DNA of 64,000 nt from NCBI GenBank assembly GCA_022497145.1, contig MU385861.1, positions 555,450-619,449 on the forward strand. The letters are read 5' to 3'. Under the pieces are notes generated by a model. It was not told where the DNA came from, made no database searches, and was given only the letters and a program-made list of their open reading frames with translations. The first letter of the stretch is position 1. Each line of letters starts with the position of its first letter. Shown here piece by piece: positions 36,401 to 48,167 of this stretch. The position numbers and the translations under genes are program-made. Origin of the DNA: Rostrohypoxylon terebratum. Lineage: Eukaryota; Ascomycota; Sordariomycetes; Xylariales; Hypoxylaceae.

Positions 36401-39400
36401 AAACGTGCGAGTGAGAGAAACTACACGAGAAGTACTATCTGTCGAAATATCCCCAACACTATACCAGTCCCTCTTCAAAGCACTCGAATCTGAACTCGAA
36501 GTACTCTTCACCGGCGCGCTCGAGCCGACTGGTTTCAAAGGCCAGGATATCGAGATCATCTTCGCCGAGCAAGCAGCGTCATTGCTGAAGGCGCTCGTTG
36601 AACGGCTGCAAACGCCTTCTGAGTTGGGAGCTGCGTCATCGGTCCACTTCAGCTCTCTTGGGTTGAGTTTTGCGAAATTCCTTGACGGCGTCGCTGATAA
36701 TATATCTAGCCTGAGGGTCAAGATAAAGATTTGCCAGCTGTGCGAATCTGTCAACCGGAAAAAGGAGCACTTGAACCTCCGCGATGATGTTAGGAAACGA
36801 AACCAGCTCCTTGAGTACATCTTTAGTTGGATTGCTAGGCCCAGATCGCCGCCAGCCGAGAGCACTTATTCGCAAACCCGCCCAGATGATACAACTCGGG
36901 TCCAAAGAGATCTCGATAAGGCGTGCCTTCGTTGCCTCGCTGAGCTTACGTACAGGTTACCACTCCAACCAGGAGACGGCCAGAATGATGCCGGCACCAG
37001 TGAGCTAAAGTCACAGATGTTCCGTACATATTTCAATCGGTTCCTCTCGTTACTCAATTACGAGCCAACGGAGAGTATCAGGGGCGATATCACGACTACC
37101 GGATCGCATCGAGACGAAGCCGGGTCGACGTCCGAACTTTCCATCACTATTCTCTCCAACCTCCTGAGCGCCAATATCGACGTGGGCCTGAAGTATTCTC
37201 TTAGCATCGGCTATAACGAAAACATAGAAATCCGCACAGCGTTCGTGAAGGTCCTCTATAACATCTTAGTCCAAGGGACTGAATTTAGCAACCTATCCGA
37301 CAAGGCTGTCAATGAGAAATATGATGAGCTATTGGAGGTCAGTAGCCCAAAATTTTCCAGTCTAATTCCCGTTGGTTAACTTGACATTTCAGCTCTTCAC
37401 CCATGACATGAACCTTGCTGTTGCTATTAGCTCAGTTTGCCCAAGTAGCGAAGTTGAAGAACTTACCATTTCGATGCTCAATGTCTTCGAATCTCGCGGG
37501 CTGGCTTTTGAGCTCATGGAAGCTTTGATAAAGCAGGAAATCGAGGATACCGGTACGTTGTGGCGCTTCCTATGCGATATTTTATAATAGTTATTGATCT
37601 TCTCTCCAGAAAATGAGTCGGAGATATTACGTCGAAATTGTGTCGCAACCAAGATGTTATCCATCTATGCAAGGTGGAAAGGGGCGAATTACCTGAAAGC
37701 TACATTACAGAAAGTAGTCGAAAGGTTAATGTTAACTTCAAAGGACTTAGATCTTGAACTCGATCCAACCAGGATATCTTCTCAAGAAGAGCTTCAGAAG
37801 AATGCACTACAACTACGGATAGTCGCCAAAGTCTTCATTGATGACATATGCGCATCCTCCGTCAACATTCCTCCATCATTCCGCAAAATATGCAATATAG
37901 TGAGTTGGTTCTGATGAAAAACATCAGGTGCACTAGCTATTATTAACAACTTGCCAGATATCTTCGGCAGTGATGCCTAGGTTCCAGGAAGCCAAGTATA
38001 CAGCTGTAGGAGCCTTCATATTTTTGAGATTCTTTTGCCCTGCCATCGTCGCTCCCGAAGTGGAGAATCTCGTAGAGAGTCCACCATCTAAGGAGATGCG
38101 CCGTGGTCTGCTTTTGATCGCCAAAGTTATTCAAAATCTGGCAAATAATGTCTTGTTTGGAGCAAAGGAACCATATATGTATCCCCTCAACGACTTTCTG
38201 ACGCAAAACATCTACCGCGTTACGACCTTTCTCCGTGAGATTTCGGTAAGCATTGCCTGCTGGATATATTTGAAAACTTGCTAACCTTGCCAATGCCCAG
38301 GTTCCCCCGACTACTCTCGACACAAGTCCAGCAGATGGCGAAACTTTCGAATTCGGCTCATGTGTCGCTCTACACAGGTTCCTATACGACCACTGGGACC
38401 ACGTTCGGCAGAGACTCATGTCCCAAGAAAGGCGAGATCATGTTCGCTCTCCCAATGAGTTAGCTCGGGGACGATCGCCTGTTCTTGAGCCGCTGCGAGC
38501 ACTCATCACCAATCTTGGGCCACCACCTTTAGCGGTCACTTGGAACCGCCCTCAAATATCTGCAAATAGTCCCCTGGCTTACTCCAGATTCCAGCATTTC
38601 ATGCTCCGTAATGCCTTCAGAAGCACGGATTCCTTTTTGACATCTCGCGCTATCTATGACGGTGGTGAGAGCAGGGTAAGCTCATCTTCCAACCAAACTT
38701 AACCTTATCTGTAGCATTTTCCGAAGGCTAACACTCGTCAGGATGGGCTCTCCGTCATTTGTGTGATTCTTCGCCATATGGACCAAGACTCTATAGACTA
38801 TGATGCCCTTTTGTACTGTTTCTTGAAGGTAAGCTATGACTTGAGTTCGACTCGTTGCCAATTACTATTGTGGCTTATCTAATTAAGCACAGATTGCGAG
38901 TCGGCTGTGGCACAAGCCTTTCGGGATACTCATCGATGCGACGTGTTATGATAGTCAAAATGACCCCCCTGACGAGCTATACAGGAAGTTGGAACTCCTC
39001 AGCCCAAGCGAATTGAATAAACAGCTGTCTAGGATATATATCTATAATATGAACAGCACGTTTCGGTATGCTCGGATCGCCCCCAGTAATATTGCAATTT
39101 GCTAATATTTATGATAGCAAATGTTTCCGGCGTGTACTTCGCGTGGTTACCAAGAGCGAAACAAACGTGCTAAATCCAACCAATGTAGAGTACCTGTTGC
39201 TCGGTAGCCGCCTGGATCTCCAAGCGCATTTCCACCTAAGTCAGGTCCATCTTCCGAAAGAAACAATCAGTATAGCTACCGATTCCCGGTACACATTCCA
39301 GCCCGTCACCCGTCTTTCCAAGACTAAGGGAAAGATCGATGTTACCGTTGGAGTCGGAGGCTCATTCGTCCAGGTCACCACCGTAAAGAAGCAAGAGGTT

Positions 39401-42085
39401 CATCCTAGCTTTCGCTTAAGTGGGATAGTCAACGACATTTTCCATCTGAAAGATTTAGATGAAGCCCCAACTTCTATTCCAACCGAGGACGACTCCGCGT
39501 TTGGTTTACGTGCGGACAACGGCAAAATCGTGATGTATTTCCAAAGTACTAGGAAAGCGGATGTACTCAAGGAAATCCGCAGGGCCAAGGCAATGTTAGG
39601 CAAAGATACTAGGACGATGAAGCCGTTTGAGCGTTTAATCCGACCGCAAGATGTTCCTGGGACGTTGTTGAACCTTGCATTGACCAACCTCGCCTCTCCT
39701 GACGCGATGCTGCGAATCGCATCATACAATCTACTCGGTGCTCTCTGTCGGGCTTTTAAGTTCAAGGCTGCCTCCAAGTTCATGTGTATCAAAGGTCTGG
39801 GCCTACCTCTACAACTAGTTCATTCATGATGGCTAACCACGTACACAGATGTGTCAGTTCCGCTAGATCCCACGCAATTTATAATTAACATCAGCAAAGT
39901 GCTTGCTCAAGAAGAGCCTCAATTAACTCATGATTTTCTTAACGAGTTCTTTGTTGGGTGGGAAAGCTTCTCTGAAGAGCAGAAACCACTGAGCCTCGCT
40001 TACATGGCACCGTGGATACCGAGATTGCGTACATCACTTTTACCCGACGAAGCTGATAGCGAAAAGTCCAAAGAGAAGATTGCTTCAATCTTCCGAAAGT
40101 TGATCGACGTGACGGTAATGGAGCCATCCCTAGCTCTTACCTTGGAATACACGGTATGGCCAGCGATATATAAGGACGAGGTCTTGTTAGACATCTTCCT
40201 TGACGAGATAGTCAAAGCAGCATTAGCTGTGGGGCTGTACGACGAACATACGCAGTCATTAACCTCGATAGTGACAGCTATTGGCACAATCACTCTCCGC
40301 GGAAAAATAATATCCAGGCTTCGGAAGGCGTTGAATAGATCGTCACTCCGGCCAACAAAGTTCCTGCAAGAAAATGCCGTCTGGAACGAGATATGCATCC
40401 TACTCCAATTCTGCCTCTCGCTGTCGTTTGACTGCGGTGTCCAGTCGCAGCTCTACCTTCCCGAGATATTTCACATAGTGACGATGTTATCAAACACCGG
40501 TACATATGACATACGGGCGCTAGTTCATCGGCTATTGATCAACTCAATTCACGCGGCTTGTACGTCGTTTAAATTGGAAGACACGAGATTATCGAAACTC
40601 CGAAGCACCCTGGATATACTATCTGAACCAAGAAACGACAGCCTCTCAGTTCCCTTACCATTAGCGCGGGATGGGACATCTATTTCAACATCGCATGAAG
40701 TAGGACCAGCTCTCTCAGTCATAGAGAATCTGGCTACTCTATTATTCGAGACGTGCTCGGTGGCAGCGCCGTCAGTCGACATGGCCAACGCGTGGCGATC
40801 GAGGTGGATGAGCTTGGTAGCTAGCACTGCCTTTCAAAATAACCCAGCAATCCAACCCCGAGCCTTCACCGTGATGGGATGTCTAGCTCGTGAAGAGGTC
40901 GACGATGATCTGCTCTATCAAGTACTCGTGGCACTCCGCAATAGCGTCGGTCGTTTTGGCGACGACAGCGGTAGCGACATGCTTGTCGCTATAGTCACAT
41001 CCTTGTCTAAGATGATTGCTAAGCTCACTTCGGCTTCACGTTACGGTCCGCAGTTATTTTGGCTAGCAATATCACTAGTGAGGCTTGTTCCTGCTAGCTT
41101 GTTCAATTGCACAGCTTTGTTTCTAGAGGCCGTCCTCACAAACATCGGAACCACCGGAGAATTAAGGAGCAAAAAGATGGTTCCTTATCTCCTGCAAGGT
41201 CGATCTCAGCTGGAGGAGGCAGCGCTACTGTTAGACGATGCGTACGGGATTCATTTCACCGCAGACAGCTTTCATTTCGCAGTATGCGCCTGTCTTGCGC
41301 GAGGGCTTACGGATCCTATAACCAAGACCCCAGCTCTCCGAGTCCTTTCGACATTCCTCGAGATGACAACCGACAGTAGTTCCGGAGACTCGTCAAAAAG
41401 TTTCTCAAACGAGTTTTACGCATCTCCCTACTTAGCTCTCATTCAAGCTCGAGCAATCACGCCTGAAGAACTAAAAGAATGTCTCTGGTCTGCTGGTATA
41501 AATCCAGTTGGTGTCGCGAACCTCGGTCCAACTCGCAGTGTACGCGATCTAGATGGAGCGAAGGACGAAGATCTTTTGCTCAATACGGCTATTGAGTTGG
41601 TAGACTTTCAAATCTTAGACGAAGCGATACAAACACATACTCTTGTATGGTTGAACGAGTTGGCAACTGGACGGCCTGCTGTCGTATTGGATTTGTAAGT
41701 TCGCCTGTCTGGCATTGCTAGTTACCTATTAGTTACTAACGCATGATAGATGTCCTACCATCGCGCAATTCCTAGATGAAGTGCTGCTCCACGGCCAAAG
41801 TTCGTCGACGCTAGGATCGGCACACGCTTTGCTCCAGACATTATCTTCCAGCTCTAGATTTACGAGTGCGTTAGACAGCAGCGGAACGCTGAAAGACATT
41901 CTAGACGGCATGGGGTTCGAGGGCCTGTGGCGGTCGAGCTCTTTCACCCATGCTCAGGATCCTGATAGGCAGTGCTCTATATTGACCGAGAAGCTGATTG
42001 AGGTGAGTGTTCTTTTTTAATATATATTTATTTGCTACGATGTGACAAATAAGTACTAAATGAATTATAGCTTATTATCATCTAA
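33485..42085 (+). CDS. Neurofibromin/IRA-type Ras GTPase-activating protein
   Basis: Fifteen exons: 33485-33538, 33682-35169, 35226-35578, 35633-35747, 35802-37337, 37393-37552, 37610-37899, 37958-38245, 38301-38675, 38742-38828, 38893-39065, 39118-39794, 39849-41694, 41750-42002, 42071-42085; about 2,569 residues with every phase consistent. Negative regulator of Ras/cAMP signalling. The start exon encodes GDAGLVGCLVERLTTR, spliced to LPHRTGT. A long helical N-terminal region precedes the RasGAP domain (about residues 1185-1500). The arginine-finger loop is EILRRNCVATKML (Arg near 1243-1244), followed by FIFLRFFCPAIVAPE and LLLIAKVIQNLANN. Then comes the bipartite Sec14/CRAL-TRIO plus PH-like module (about 1550-1820), as in neurofibromin and yeast Ira1/2. 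Aspergillus GapA is the likely orthologue type. The last exon is only five codons long (LIII-stop), inferred from a GTGAGT donor and TAG acceptor; reading on instead gives VSVLF-stop. Confidence 0.92.
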
Positions 42086-42465
42086 AGGCGCTGGATGAGG
42101 AGATATGTCGAATTTTGAAAGGATTAAAAGGGGGGGACTATTATAGGTATAAATGAGAAGTGTGTGGAGTTGGTCAGTCATAAGAGCAACGTACTCCTAT
42201 GAGTATGTCAGTATGGATATCACGAGAAAATACGAGTTACGTAGTGCGAAGCGTAGAGGAATGAATGAACGATGAGAAAGATGTTTTTGAGGTTGGAGCG
42301 TGATGCACATATTTTGGTTACTTTGATTGTCTTGGTCAGGTACGTATTACCTAGAGCCTAGAGGTATGTTGGACATTCATGATACTGTGCCCCTGATGTA
42401 CGTAGTATTTATCTCCCAGCCCCAGCCCCAGCCCCCCAAACCCCGCTGGATCCGCTGGATCACCA
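42086..42465. other. Spacer between RasGAP and MutY genes
   Basis: 380 bp. A (CCCCAG)n run at about 42418-42436 precedes the MutY start. No gene is seen. Confidence 0.5.
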
Positions 42466-44586
42466 ATGGACCATGACGTAGAATCACGTGACTGCGCGGC
42501 TCATATCAAACGCGTCGCCGCCACGCCGCCACGTTCATCAGGTAGCAAATTCAACGATTCTAGTAACAATTCTCACAAAATGCGACGGCGGCCAACATCC
42601 CGAACTACGCGGCAGTCGGCTTCTGCCAGTACTTCTTCTACTGTCGTCGAAAATGTCAGGACAATCAAAGTCGAAGACGAAGATGACGAAGTCTTCCAGC
42701 TTCCCAGATATCAGGGGTCTAGGATGAAGAGGACGGCACAGTCTTGGAGCAAACGAGCAGAGCCAGCGACAGATTCAGATCCAGATTCTAATGAGTATAT
42801 CGACCCAGACCCAGATCCAGATCCTATTGAGGACGAACCGCGCGTCAAAAGACGCAAAATAACCACGCGCTTAAGTGAGAAGAATGCGATTAGAGATTTA
42901 TACACTCGCATCTTCAAGACCCCACATAAAGGCCTTCAAAATAATGATATTTCAACTATTCCAAGTATTGAACTTGTGGCTCGCGCGCACAATGTAACTT
43001 ACCATCACCCATTACTTCTCCATAACCGGGAAGCTCGCGCTTCGCTTCTCGACTGGTTCGATGGAGTGAGTACCACCCGAAATATGCCGTGGCGCAAAGC
43101 ATGGATCAACCCGAACGAAGGCTCAAAAGACCTCCGCCAACTCCTCGAGCGCCGTGCTTACGAGGTCTGGATTAGCGAGATCATGCTGCAGCAGACCCGT
43201 GTCGCCACCGTGATCGACTACTGGAATCGATGGATGGCGCGGTGGCCCACTATCCAGGACCTAGCTAAGGCCGAACCGGACGAGGTCCTGGCGGCCTGGC
43301 GCGGCCTCGGGTACTACAGTCGCGCGACTAGGATCCATAAAGCAGCGAAAGCCGTGTGCAAGGACAAGCAGATGAAGGGTTTGCTGCCGAGCGGGGTCGA
43401 GGAGCTGGTGCAGAAAGTGCCCGGCGTCGGTAGGTACACGGCGGGCGCAATTTCGGCCATCGTGTTCGGTAGGCCGGCGCCGATGGTAGATGGCAACGTG
43501 CTGAGGGTGCTCAGTAGGGTTATGGGAGTCTTAGGGGACGTGAAGGCGGATAAGGGCGTGATCGATTTGTTATGGGAAGCGGCGGATCGTCTGGTGAAGA
43601 CGGTTGCGCGAGATCGACTGGGAGATGACGACATCGACATGGTGGATGAAGATACGAAGGAGGAATCCAGCGACAGGCCAGGTCGATGGGGACAAGCGCT
43701 AATGGAACTTGGGAGTACGGTGTGTACTCCGAAGCCTAATTGTGCCGAATGTCCTATCGCCTCTAGCTGCCGTGCCTATGGTGAAGGTCTCCAGTTGGCC
43801 GCAAAACAGGGGCTGGCACCTGAATCTACATCAGAGAATACTCCGGTCGACATCGAAGATGCGTGCACCTTTTGCAAGCCATTCAAGCAATACGCAAATA
43901 GTGACAGCAACAACCAAGATGCCACGATGGCGATTTCATCTCGACAACAACAGAAGCCCAAGACGAAGATGCAAGCCACTTTACAATCATTTGCGTTCAC
44001 ACAAACCACGTCCACGTCTTCCATGTCCATGAATAATCCCAAAAAAACCTCCAAGCAAAGAACTACGACTATTAGTCCCGCCGCAGTGGAGGTAATCGCA
44101 AACCACGCAAAGAAATTTCCCGTCAAAAAGGCCAAGAAGGATGTCAGGGAAGAAGAAACTTTGGTCTGCGCTATCAGGCGCAACGACGGACGATACTTGG
44201 TGCACCGGCGACCTGAAAAGGGGCTTCTGGCCGGCCTCTGGGAGCTGCCGAGTTATGTGCTCAAAGAGCCCCAGACCAGCACGGCGAAGACGAGAAAGGA
44301 GGACGCCGATAGATTTGCTAGAGACTTGGTTGGTAGAAACCGATCTGAGAGGGTCAAGGTGAAGCACATCGGCGACCTGGGGTCCGTGCCGTGGCTCTTC
44401 TCGCATCTGAGGCTGACGATGCATGTTCACCTGTTTGAGTTCGATTCGGATGATGGGGAACTTGAAAATGACGGAAGCGAAGGAGTGCAGAGCCGTTGGA
44501 GCGAAGATAGGGTTATAGATGAGGAGTCTATGGGTACCGGGATGCGCAAATGCTGGGCTCTCGTGAAAGAAGCCAGCGGAGGATGA
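42466..44586 (+). CDS. A/G-specific adenine DNA glycosylase (MutY/MYH)
   Basis: Intronless, 706 residues. Removes adenine mispaired with 8-oxoguanine in base excision repair, in nucleus and possibly mitochondria. The N-terminal ~150 residues are basic and acidic low complexity with an NLS-like VKRRK. The glycosylase core has MPWRKAW, catalytic Glu in SEIMLQQTRV (about Glu238), the helix-hairpin-helix VPGVGRYTAGAI and catalytic Asp in PMVDGNVLRVLSR (about Asp342). The iron-sulfur loop CTPKPNCAECPIASSC has the C-x6-C-x2-C-x5-C spacing. A linker leads to a C-terminal Nudix-like 8-oxoG recognition domain (VHRRPEKGLLAGLWELPSY). An in-frame Met at 42580 (MRRRPTS) is an alternative start with a more compact N terminus. 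Confidence 0.95.
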   Translation: MDHDVESRDCAAHIKRVAATPPRSSGSKFNDSSNNSHKMRRRPTSRTTRQSASASTSSTVVENVRTIKVEDEDDEVFQLPRYQGSRMKRTAQSWSKRAEPATDSDPDSNEYIDPDPDPDPIEDEPRVKRRKITTRLSEKNAIRDLYTRIFKTPHKGLQNNDISTIPSIELVARAHNVTYHHPLLLHNREARASLLDWFDGVSTTRNMPWRKAWINPNEGSKDLRQLLERRAYEVWISEIMLQQTRVATVIDYWNRWMARWPTIQDLAKAEPDEVLAAWRGLGYYSRATRIHKAAKAVCKDKQMKGLLPSGVEELVQKVPGVGRYTAGAISAIVFGRPAPMVDGNVLRVLSRVMGVLGDVKADKGVIDLLWEAADRLVKTVARDRLGDDDIDMVDEDTKEESSDRPGRWGQALMELGSTVCTPKPNCAECPIASSCRAYGEGLQLAAKQGLAPESTSENTPVDIEDACTFCKPFKQYANSDSNNQDATMAISSRQQQKPKTKMQATLQSFAFTQTTSTSSMSMNNPKKTSKQRTTTISPAAVEVIANHAKKFPVKKAKKDVREEETLVCAIRRNDGRYLVHRRPEKGLLAGLWELPSYVLKEPQTSTAKTRKEDADRFARDLVGRNRSERVKVKHIGDLGSVPWLFSHLRLTMHVHLFEFDSDDGELENDGSEGVQSRWSEDRVIDEESMGTGMRKCWALVKEASGG

Positions 44587-45279
44587 TGGAGAAGTTTATA
44601 TCTTGAGGGTGTGAATCGAGGTTTTCGAGTAGTCTAGATAGACTGGGAGATCAATGTTTCAAACGTGGAAGAAATACAAGACGACTTCTTGTCAGCACCT
44701 CAATTGGAAACGGAAACTAATGGATTTTTTTCTTATCGCATGATCGAACACGGCGACTCATCTTGCCCTCTTTTCTCCATACCCTCCATTTGATACAATT
44801 TCCTTCAAGTTGAAATATTTTCATGGAGAGATCATATGCTGGTGTGTAACTTTCACGCTCAAGTAAAGATGTTACCGCCTTTGTCTCGGCTGAGCACCTC
44901 AACAACATTGTATATGAAGCAGGCTGCCTACCTAGTTAAGGAGAATGCAACCCCTTTTATGAGCGAGCACCTTTCTGTCCCGAACAATTCCCATTCTCTT
45001 CGAGAGATTACGGACAGAGATGGCTTCGCAAAATGATTCATAGTTTTTTAGTACTCAGGTACTAGCATGATGTGGTGCTCAGGGTGCCCTGTCCTGTAGC
45101 GCATTCATTTATGGTGAAATCCGGACTATTTCAGGTGTCTATCAGATGGCTAGAATGGCGGTGCTCCCTCTTCACGATAATATTTGACTTTCAGCCGTCT
45201 GCTTCCGTGGTTATCTTAGCCCGGACTTTCTGAGCCACATACTCAAGTAGGTACCTATACATTCTAATAGGATGGCAGG
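44587..45279. other. Spacer between MutY and pectate lyase remnant
   Basis: About 690 bp without a recognisable gene. Short frames on both strands have no features. Confidence 0.5.
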
Positions 45280-46199
45280 ATGGTATACCTGATTGCTGCG
45301 TGGCTAGCTGCCTTAGCTGCCGCCCCTTCATATAGTAATGAGAATGCTGACAGGCAAGCGACGCGTGCCTTATCGGCTACTGTACTCGAGGTGGCGGAAC
45401 AACGGGTGGCGCTGCTGGTGAAACAGTTACCATCACTGACGTCGATGGCTCAACTAAAGCAGCCAGTCAAGAAGGGCCTCTCACCATCATCGTTTCCGGC
45501 GCGATCTCCGGCTCAGTCAACAAAACTTAGGTACCTGTCTACGGGGAGCAAGGCAGCTACCTGACAAGGGTCGGCTTGTATACCTATTCACAAAACCATA
45601 ATGTAATTGTCCACAATATGAACATCGTCAGGGTCGCAGCTGAAAACGGCGACGCAATTGGCATCAGTAGGTGTTTGTCTGGATTGATCACTGTGACCTT
45701 TCTGAAGACCCTAATAGTGGCAAAGACGACTACGACGGGTTGGTTGATATTTCGCGTGGCTCTCAATGGGTCGCCGTCTCCAACACGTACTTTCACGACC
45801 ATTGGAAGGCGCCATTAATCGGTCACTCAGACAGCAACGCCGAAGAGGATCAGGGCGCCCTGCATATCACTTATGCCGGAAACCGCATTCACAGAACCTA
45901 TAGTCGTTCGCCACTGGTCCGATACGGAGGGGTGCATATAGTCAACACCTTTTGGGACTCGCTTATCGCCAGTGGCGTCGACTGCCGCATGGTAGCACAG
46001 GGACTCATCCAGAGCTCGGCCTTCAGAAACAGTTCTGGGAAAGCGGTCTTCTTTGCCGATTCCAAGGAGACCGGCTACGCTACCCTCAACGGCGTTGATC
46101 TTGGGGGGTCCATACAATCCCATCGAGACGCTTGGTTCCGCCGCGGTTACTAGCATAATCCCGAACACGGCCGGTCAGAAATTGTGTTGTAACTTGTGA
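45280..46199 (+). pseudogene. Decayed secreted pectate lyase (PL1 family)
   Basis: Remnant of an enzyme that splits polygalacturonate by beta-elimination outside the cell. Pieces occur in successive frames. 45280 onward encodes a signal peptide (MVYLIAAWLAALAAAPS). From about 45354 another frame gives ACLIGYCTRGGGTTGGAAGE, then TIIVSGAISGSVNKT, then an in-frame TAG at 45528-45530, then VGLYTYSQNHNVIVHNMNIV and ENGDAIGI. From about 45677 a third frame gives VWIDHCDLS, GKDDYDGLVDISRGSQWVAV, SNTYFHDHWKAPLIGHSDSN and YGGVHIVNTFWDS. After the G6 run at 46103-46108 the frame shifts again to LGSAAVTSIIPNTAGQKL and a TGA at 46197-46199. The conserved catalytic RGPS-like motif reads RSPL. Three frame changes plus one stop cannot be explained by introns of normal size. 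Confidence 0.8.
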
Positions 46200-46748
46200 C
46201 AGCTCATCGGAGAATCGACACGCCTTCGAGCTGCCCATTCAGGTTAAGCTGTATGCCTAGTCTCGGTCGCCCCAATACAAACTACAAAATCACTATACAA
46301 TACTAGTTAGCTTCGAGGAATTATTTTCATCTAGTGAAGAAACTTAAAGGAGGGAGTCTAGTTCTGCCCAATAGCCGTAGACCTGTTACAGAGGTTGTGC
46401 GTCTCCACCTATAGGATGTATAGGTTACTATAGGATGGTTACGGCAGTTGATCGTTCTAGCCCTACTGTGGCATAAATGCCGACGGATTTTTCTAGGTTA
46501 AATCTCTCCAGGGTCAATGGGGCAGATGTTGGTGTCGGGTAATTTATGGCATGTTTGTCCCCCCCGCATGGCAATCCTTCCGATGCAACGGTACGCAAGG
46601 CGAGGGAGACAAAGAGCGTTCTCTGTAACACCGATATATCTATCGTCCTTAGGACCTAGGTCCTAGGTATATATTGGCGGCCTCTGTCCGCGGCTCGTTG
46701 GAAAATTGGAAATATTTTGCTCGGTAATACAACTAGCATTAGACTGCG
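46200..46748. other. Spacer before the alpha/beta hydrolase gene
   Basis: About 550 bp. A CCTAGG-type repeat lies at about 46649-46669, 80 bases before the hydrolase ATG, next to a TATATATT that may be its TATA element. No gene is seen. Confidence 0.5.
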
Positions 46749-47699
46749 ATGGATAAGCTAAGACCGCTAGGGCGTGGCGTCGACGATGTTTTGCTGCCCA
46801 CGTTTGCCGTTTACGCCCAGCTTCTGATCGCTAAGGAGAGCGAAATAAGATCGACGCGGTACGAAACGCACAAGTACGGTCCGACTGCACGACATCAGTT
46901 AGATATCTACTACCCTAATAAGCCACCGACAGCGCCGTTCCGAGCTAAGCCCGTGCTCGTCTTCCTGTATGGAGGCGGTTTTGTGAGCGGAAATAAGGTT
47001 AATGAGGAATTTGCCCACAGTCTGATATTCGGCAATCTCGGACATTTCTTCGCCTCCAAGTATGGGGTTACTGTCATCGTTGCCGATTATCGCCTGATCG
47101 TCCACGGAGCCAAGCACCCTTCAGGTGGAGAGGATGTGAAGCTCGTCGTCGACTGGATCGTGAACACCCTTTCGAAGAAAGAAGGATACGAATCTATTGA
47201 CTTGTTCCTACTGGGTAACTCGGCAGGTGGTATCCACGTGACGACCTGGCTTCTGTCCCCCCTCTTCAAAGAATCCAGGGAGGTAGTCTTAGCCGAGGAA
47301 CGGAAGAGCACGGGCGTGCTACTCAGGGGTGCGATCTTACTGGGCGTGCCATTCCATTGGGGCAAGGAAGATAACTCTATTCTAAGGGCTTACTTGGGGC
47401 AGGGCAAGATCCGGGAGAATTCGTCCCTAGGTATATTAGAAAAGGAGAAAAAGAAGGGCGCCGAACCGACTCTACCTGGCGTCAAGATAAATATACTCGT
47501 TAGCGAGCTTGATCCCGAGCTATTATTCGTATCGGCACAGGAATTTATCAAAGAGTGGACTGCGGTTGATATTTCATACGCCGAGTTGGAGGGGCATAAT
47601 CATATTAGTCCCCAATTAGGACTCAGTACAGGTATTGAGAAGGAAGAGGCTTGGGGCGTTGAGGTTGCTGAGTTCTTGAAGTCCTGTGCCACCAAATAG
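46749..47699 (+). CDS. Alpha/beta hydrolase (esterase/formamidase-like)
   Basis: Intronless, 316 residues, no signal peptide, so probably cytosolic. The fold is shown by LDIYYP, VLVFLYGGGFVSGNK (oxyanion-hole GGG) and the nucleophile elbow GNSAGG (Ser near residue 162). The probable acid is Asp in SELDPELL and the probable base is His in EGHNHIS, in the right order near the C terminus. The order and the YGGGF motif resemble carboxylesterases and BNA7-type kynurenine formamidases; the substrate is unknown. It lies just downstream of the broken pectate lyase, in the same direction. The gene itself looks intact. Confidence 0.85.
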   Translation: MDKLRPLGRGVDDVLLPTFAVYAQLLIAKESEIRSTRYETHKYGPTARHQLDIYYPNKPPTAPFRAKPVLVFLYGGGFVSGNKVNEEFAHSLIFGNLGHFFASKYGVTVIVADYRLIVHGAKHPSGGEDVKLVVDWIVNTLSKKEGYESIDLFLLGNSAGGIHVTTWLLSPLFKESREVVLAEERKSTGVLLRGAILLGVPFHWGKEDNSILRAYLGQGKIRENSSLGILEKEKKKGAEPTLPGVKINILVSELDPELLFVSAQEFIKEWTAVDISYAELEGHNHISPQLGLSTGIEKEEAWGVEVAEFLKSCATK

Positions 47700-47849
47700 A
47701 AAGCAGAATATGCTCCAAGAACAGGATATTTGACTCGGCTCAGCATGATAGCGTGTCTAATGCGATGACCCGAGAGATGGTGGGCTGTCTGTGGGCTGTC
47801 TTCCTATCATTCTCATCTCCCTCTCCCCCGCTTTCTTCAATGGAAGGTT

Positions 47850-48167
47850 CTAATCGCCGCCGGCTTTATTCTCCATGAACCAAATGACAGGGTCCTTATC
47901 GGTGAAGTTCTTGATATCCTCCATAAACTTCTGGCTTGTCTCGGCCGGTGTCTCGGCCTGCGCTTTGTCGAAGGCCTCCATATTAGGCCATTCAATTTGA
48001 GTGAGCATCGCATACGGACTTTGAGAGTCTGTCGGCGCCATAGTCCGGAAAGCTCCCATCCCGAATGGCTTCCAAAGAGGAGTAACCATAGGTAGGTGAT
48101 GCTTGAGGTAGTATTCCGTATCGAATTTGCCACCTTTTAGGTAGGCTATCATCATCGTTATAGTCAT
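47850..48167 (-). CDS. EthD-like dimeric alpha-beta barrel protein
   Basis: Small intronless minus-strand gene, 105 residues from the Met at 48167 (MTITMMIAYLKGG). The sequence KFDTEYYLKHHLPMVTPLWK, then YAMLTQIEWPNMEAF and a terminal DKDPVIWFMENKA, matches the EthD superfamily of ferredoxin-like barrel proteins. These occur in polyketide and ether-degradation loci and as stand-alone proteins. The biochemical role here is unknown. An in-frame Met lies 11 codons upstream but the chosen start fits the family. It converges on the alpha/beta hydrolase gene with a 150 bp gap. Confidence 0.75.
   Translation of the reverse strand: MTITMMIAYLKGGKFDTEYYLKHHLPMVTPLWKPFGMGAFRTMAPTDSQSPYAMLTQIEWPNMEAFDKAQAETPAETSQKFMEDIKNFTDKDPVIWFMENKAGGD

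Noticed and set aside
37900..37957. Premature end of the RasGAP domain at VSWF-stop
   Set aside because: GTGAGT donor and CAG acceptor remove it and join the domain to the FLRFF block.
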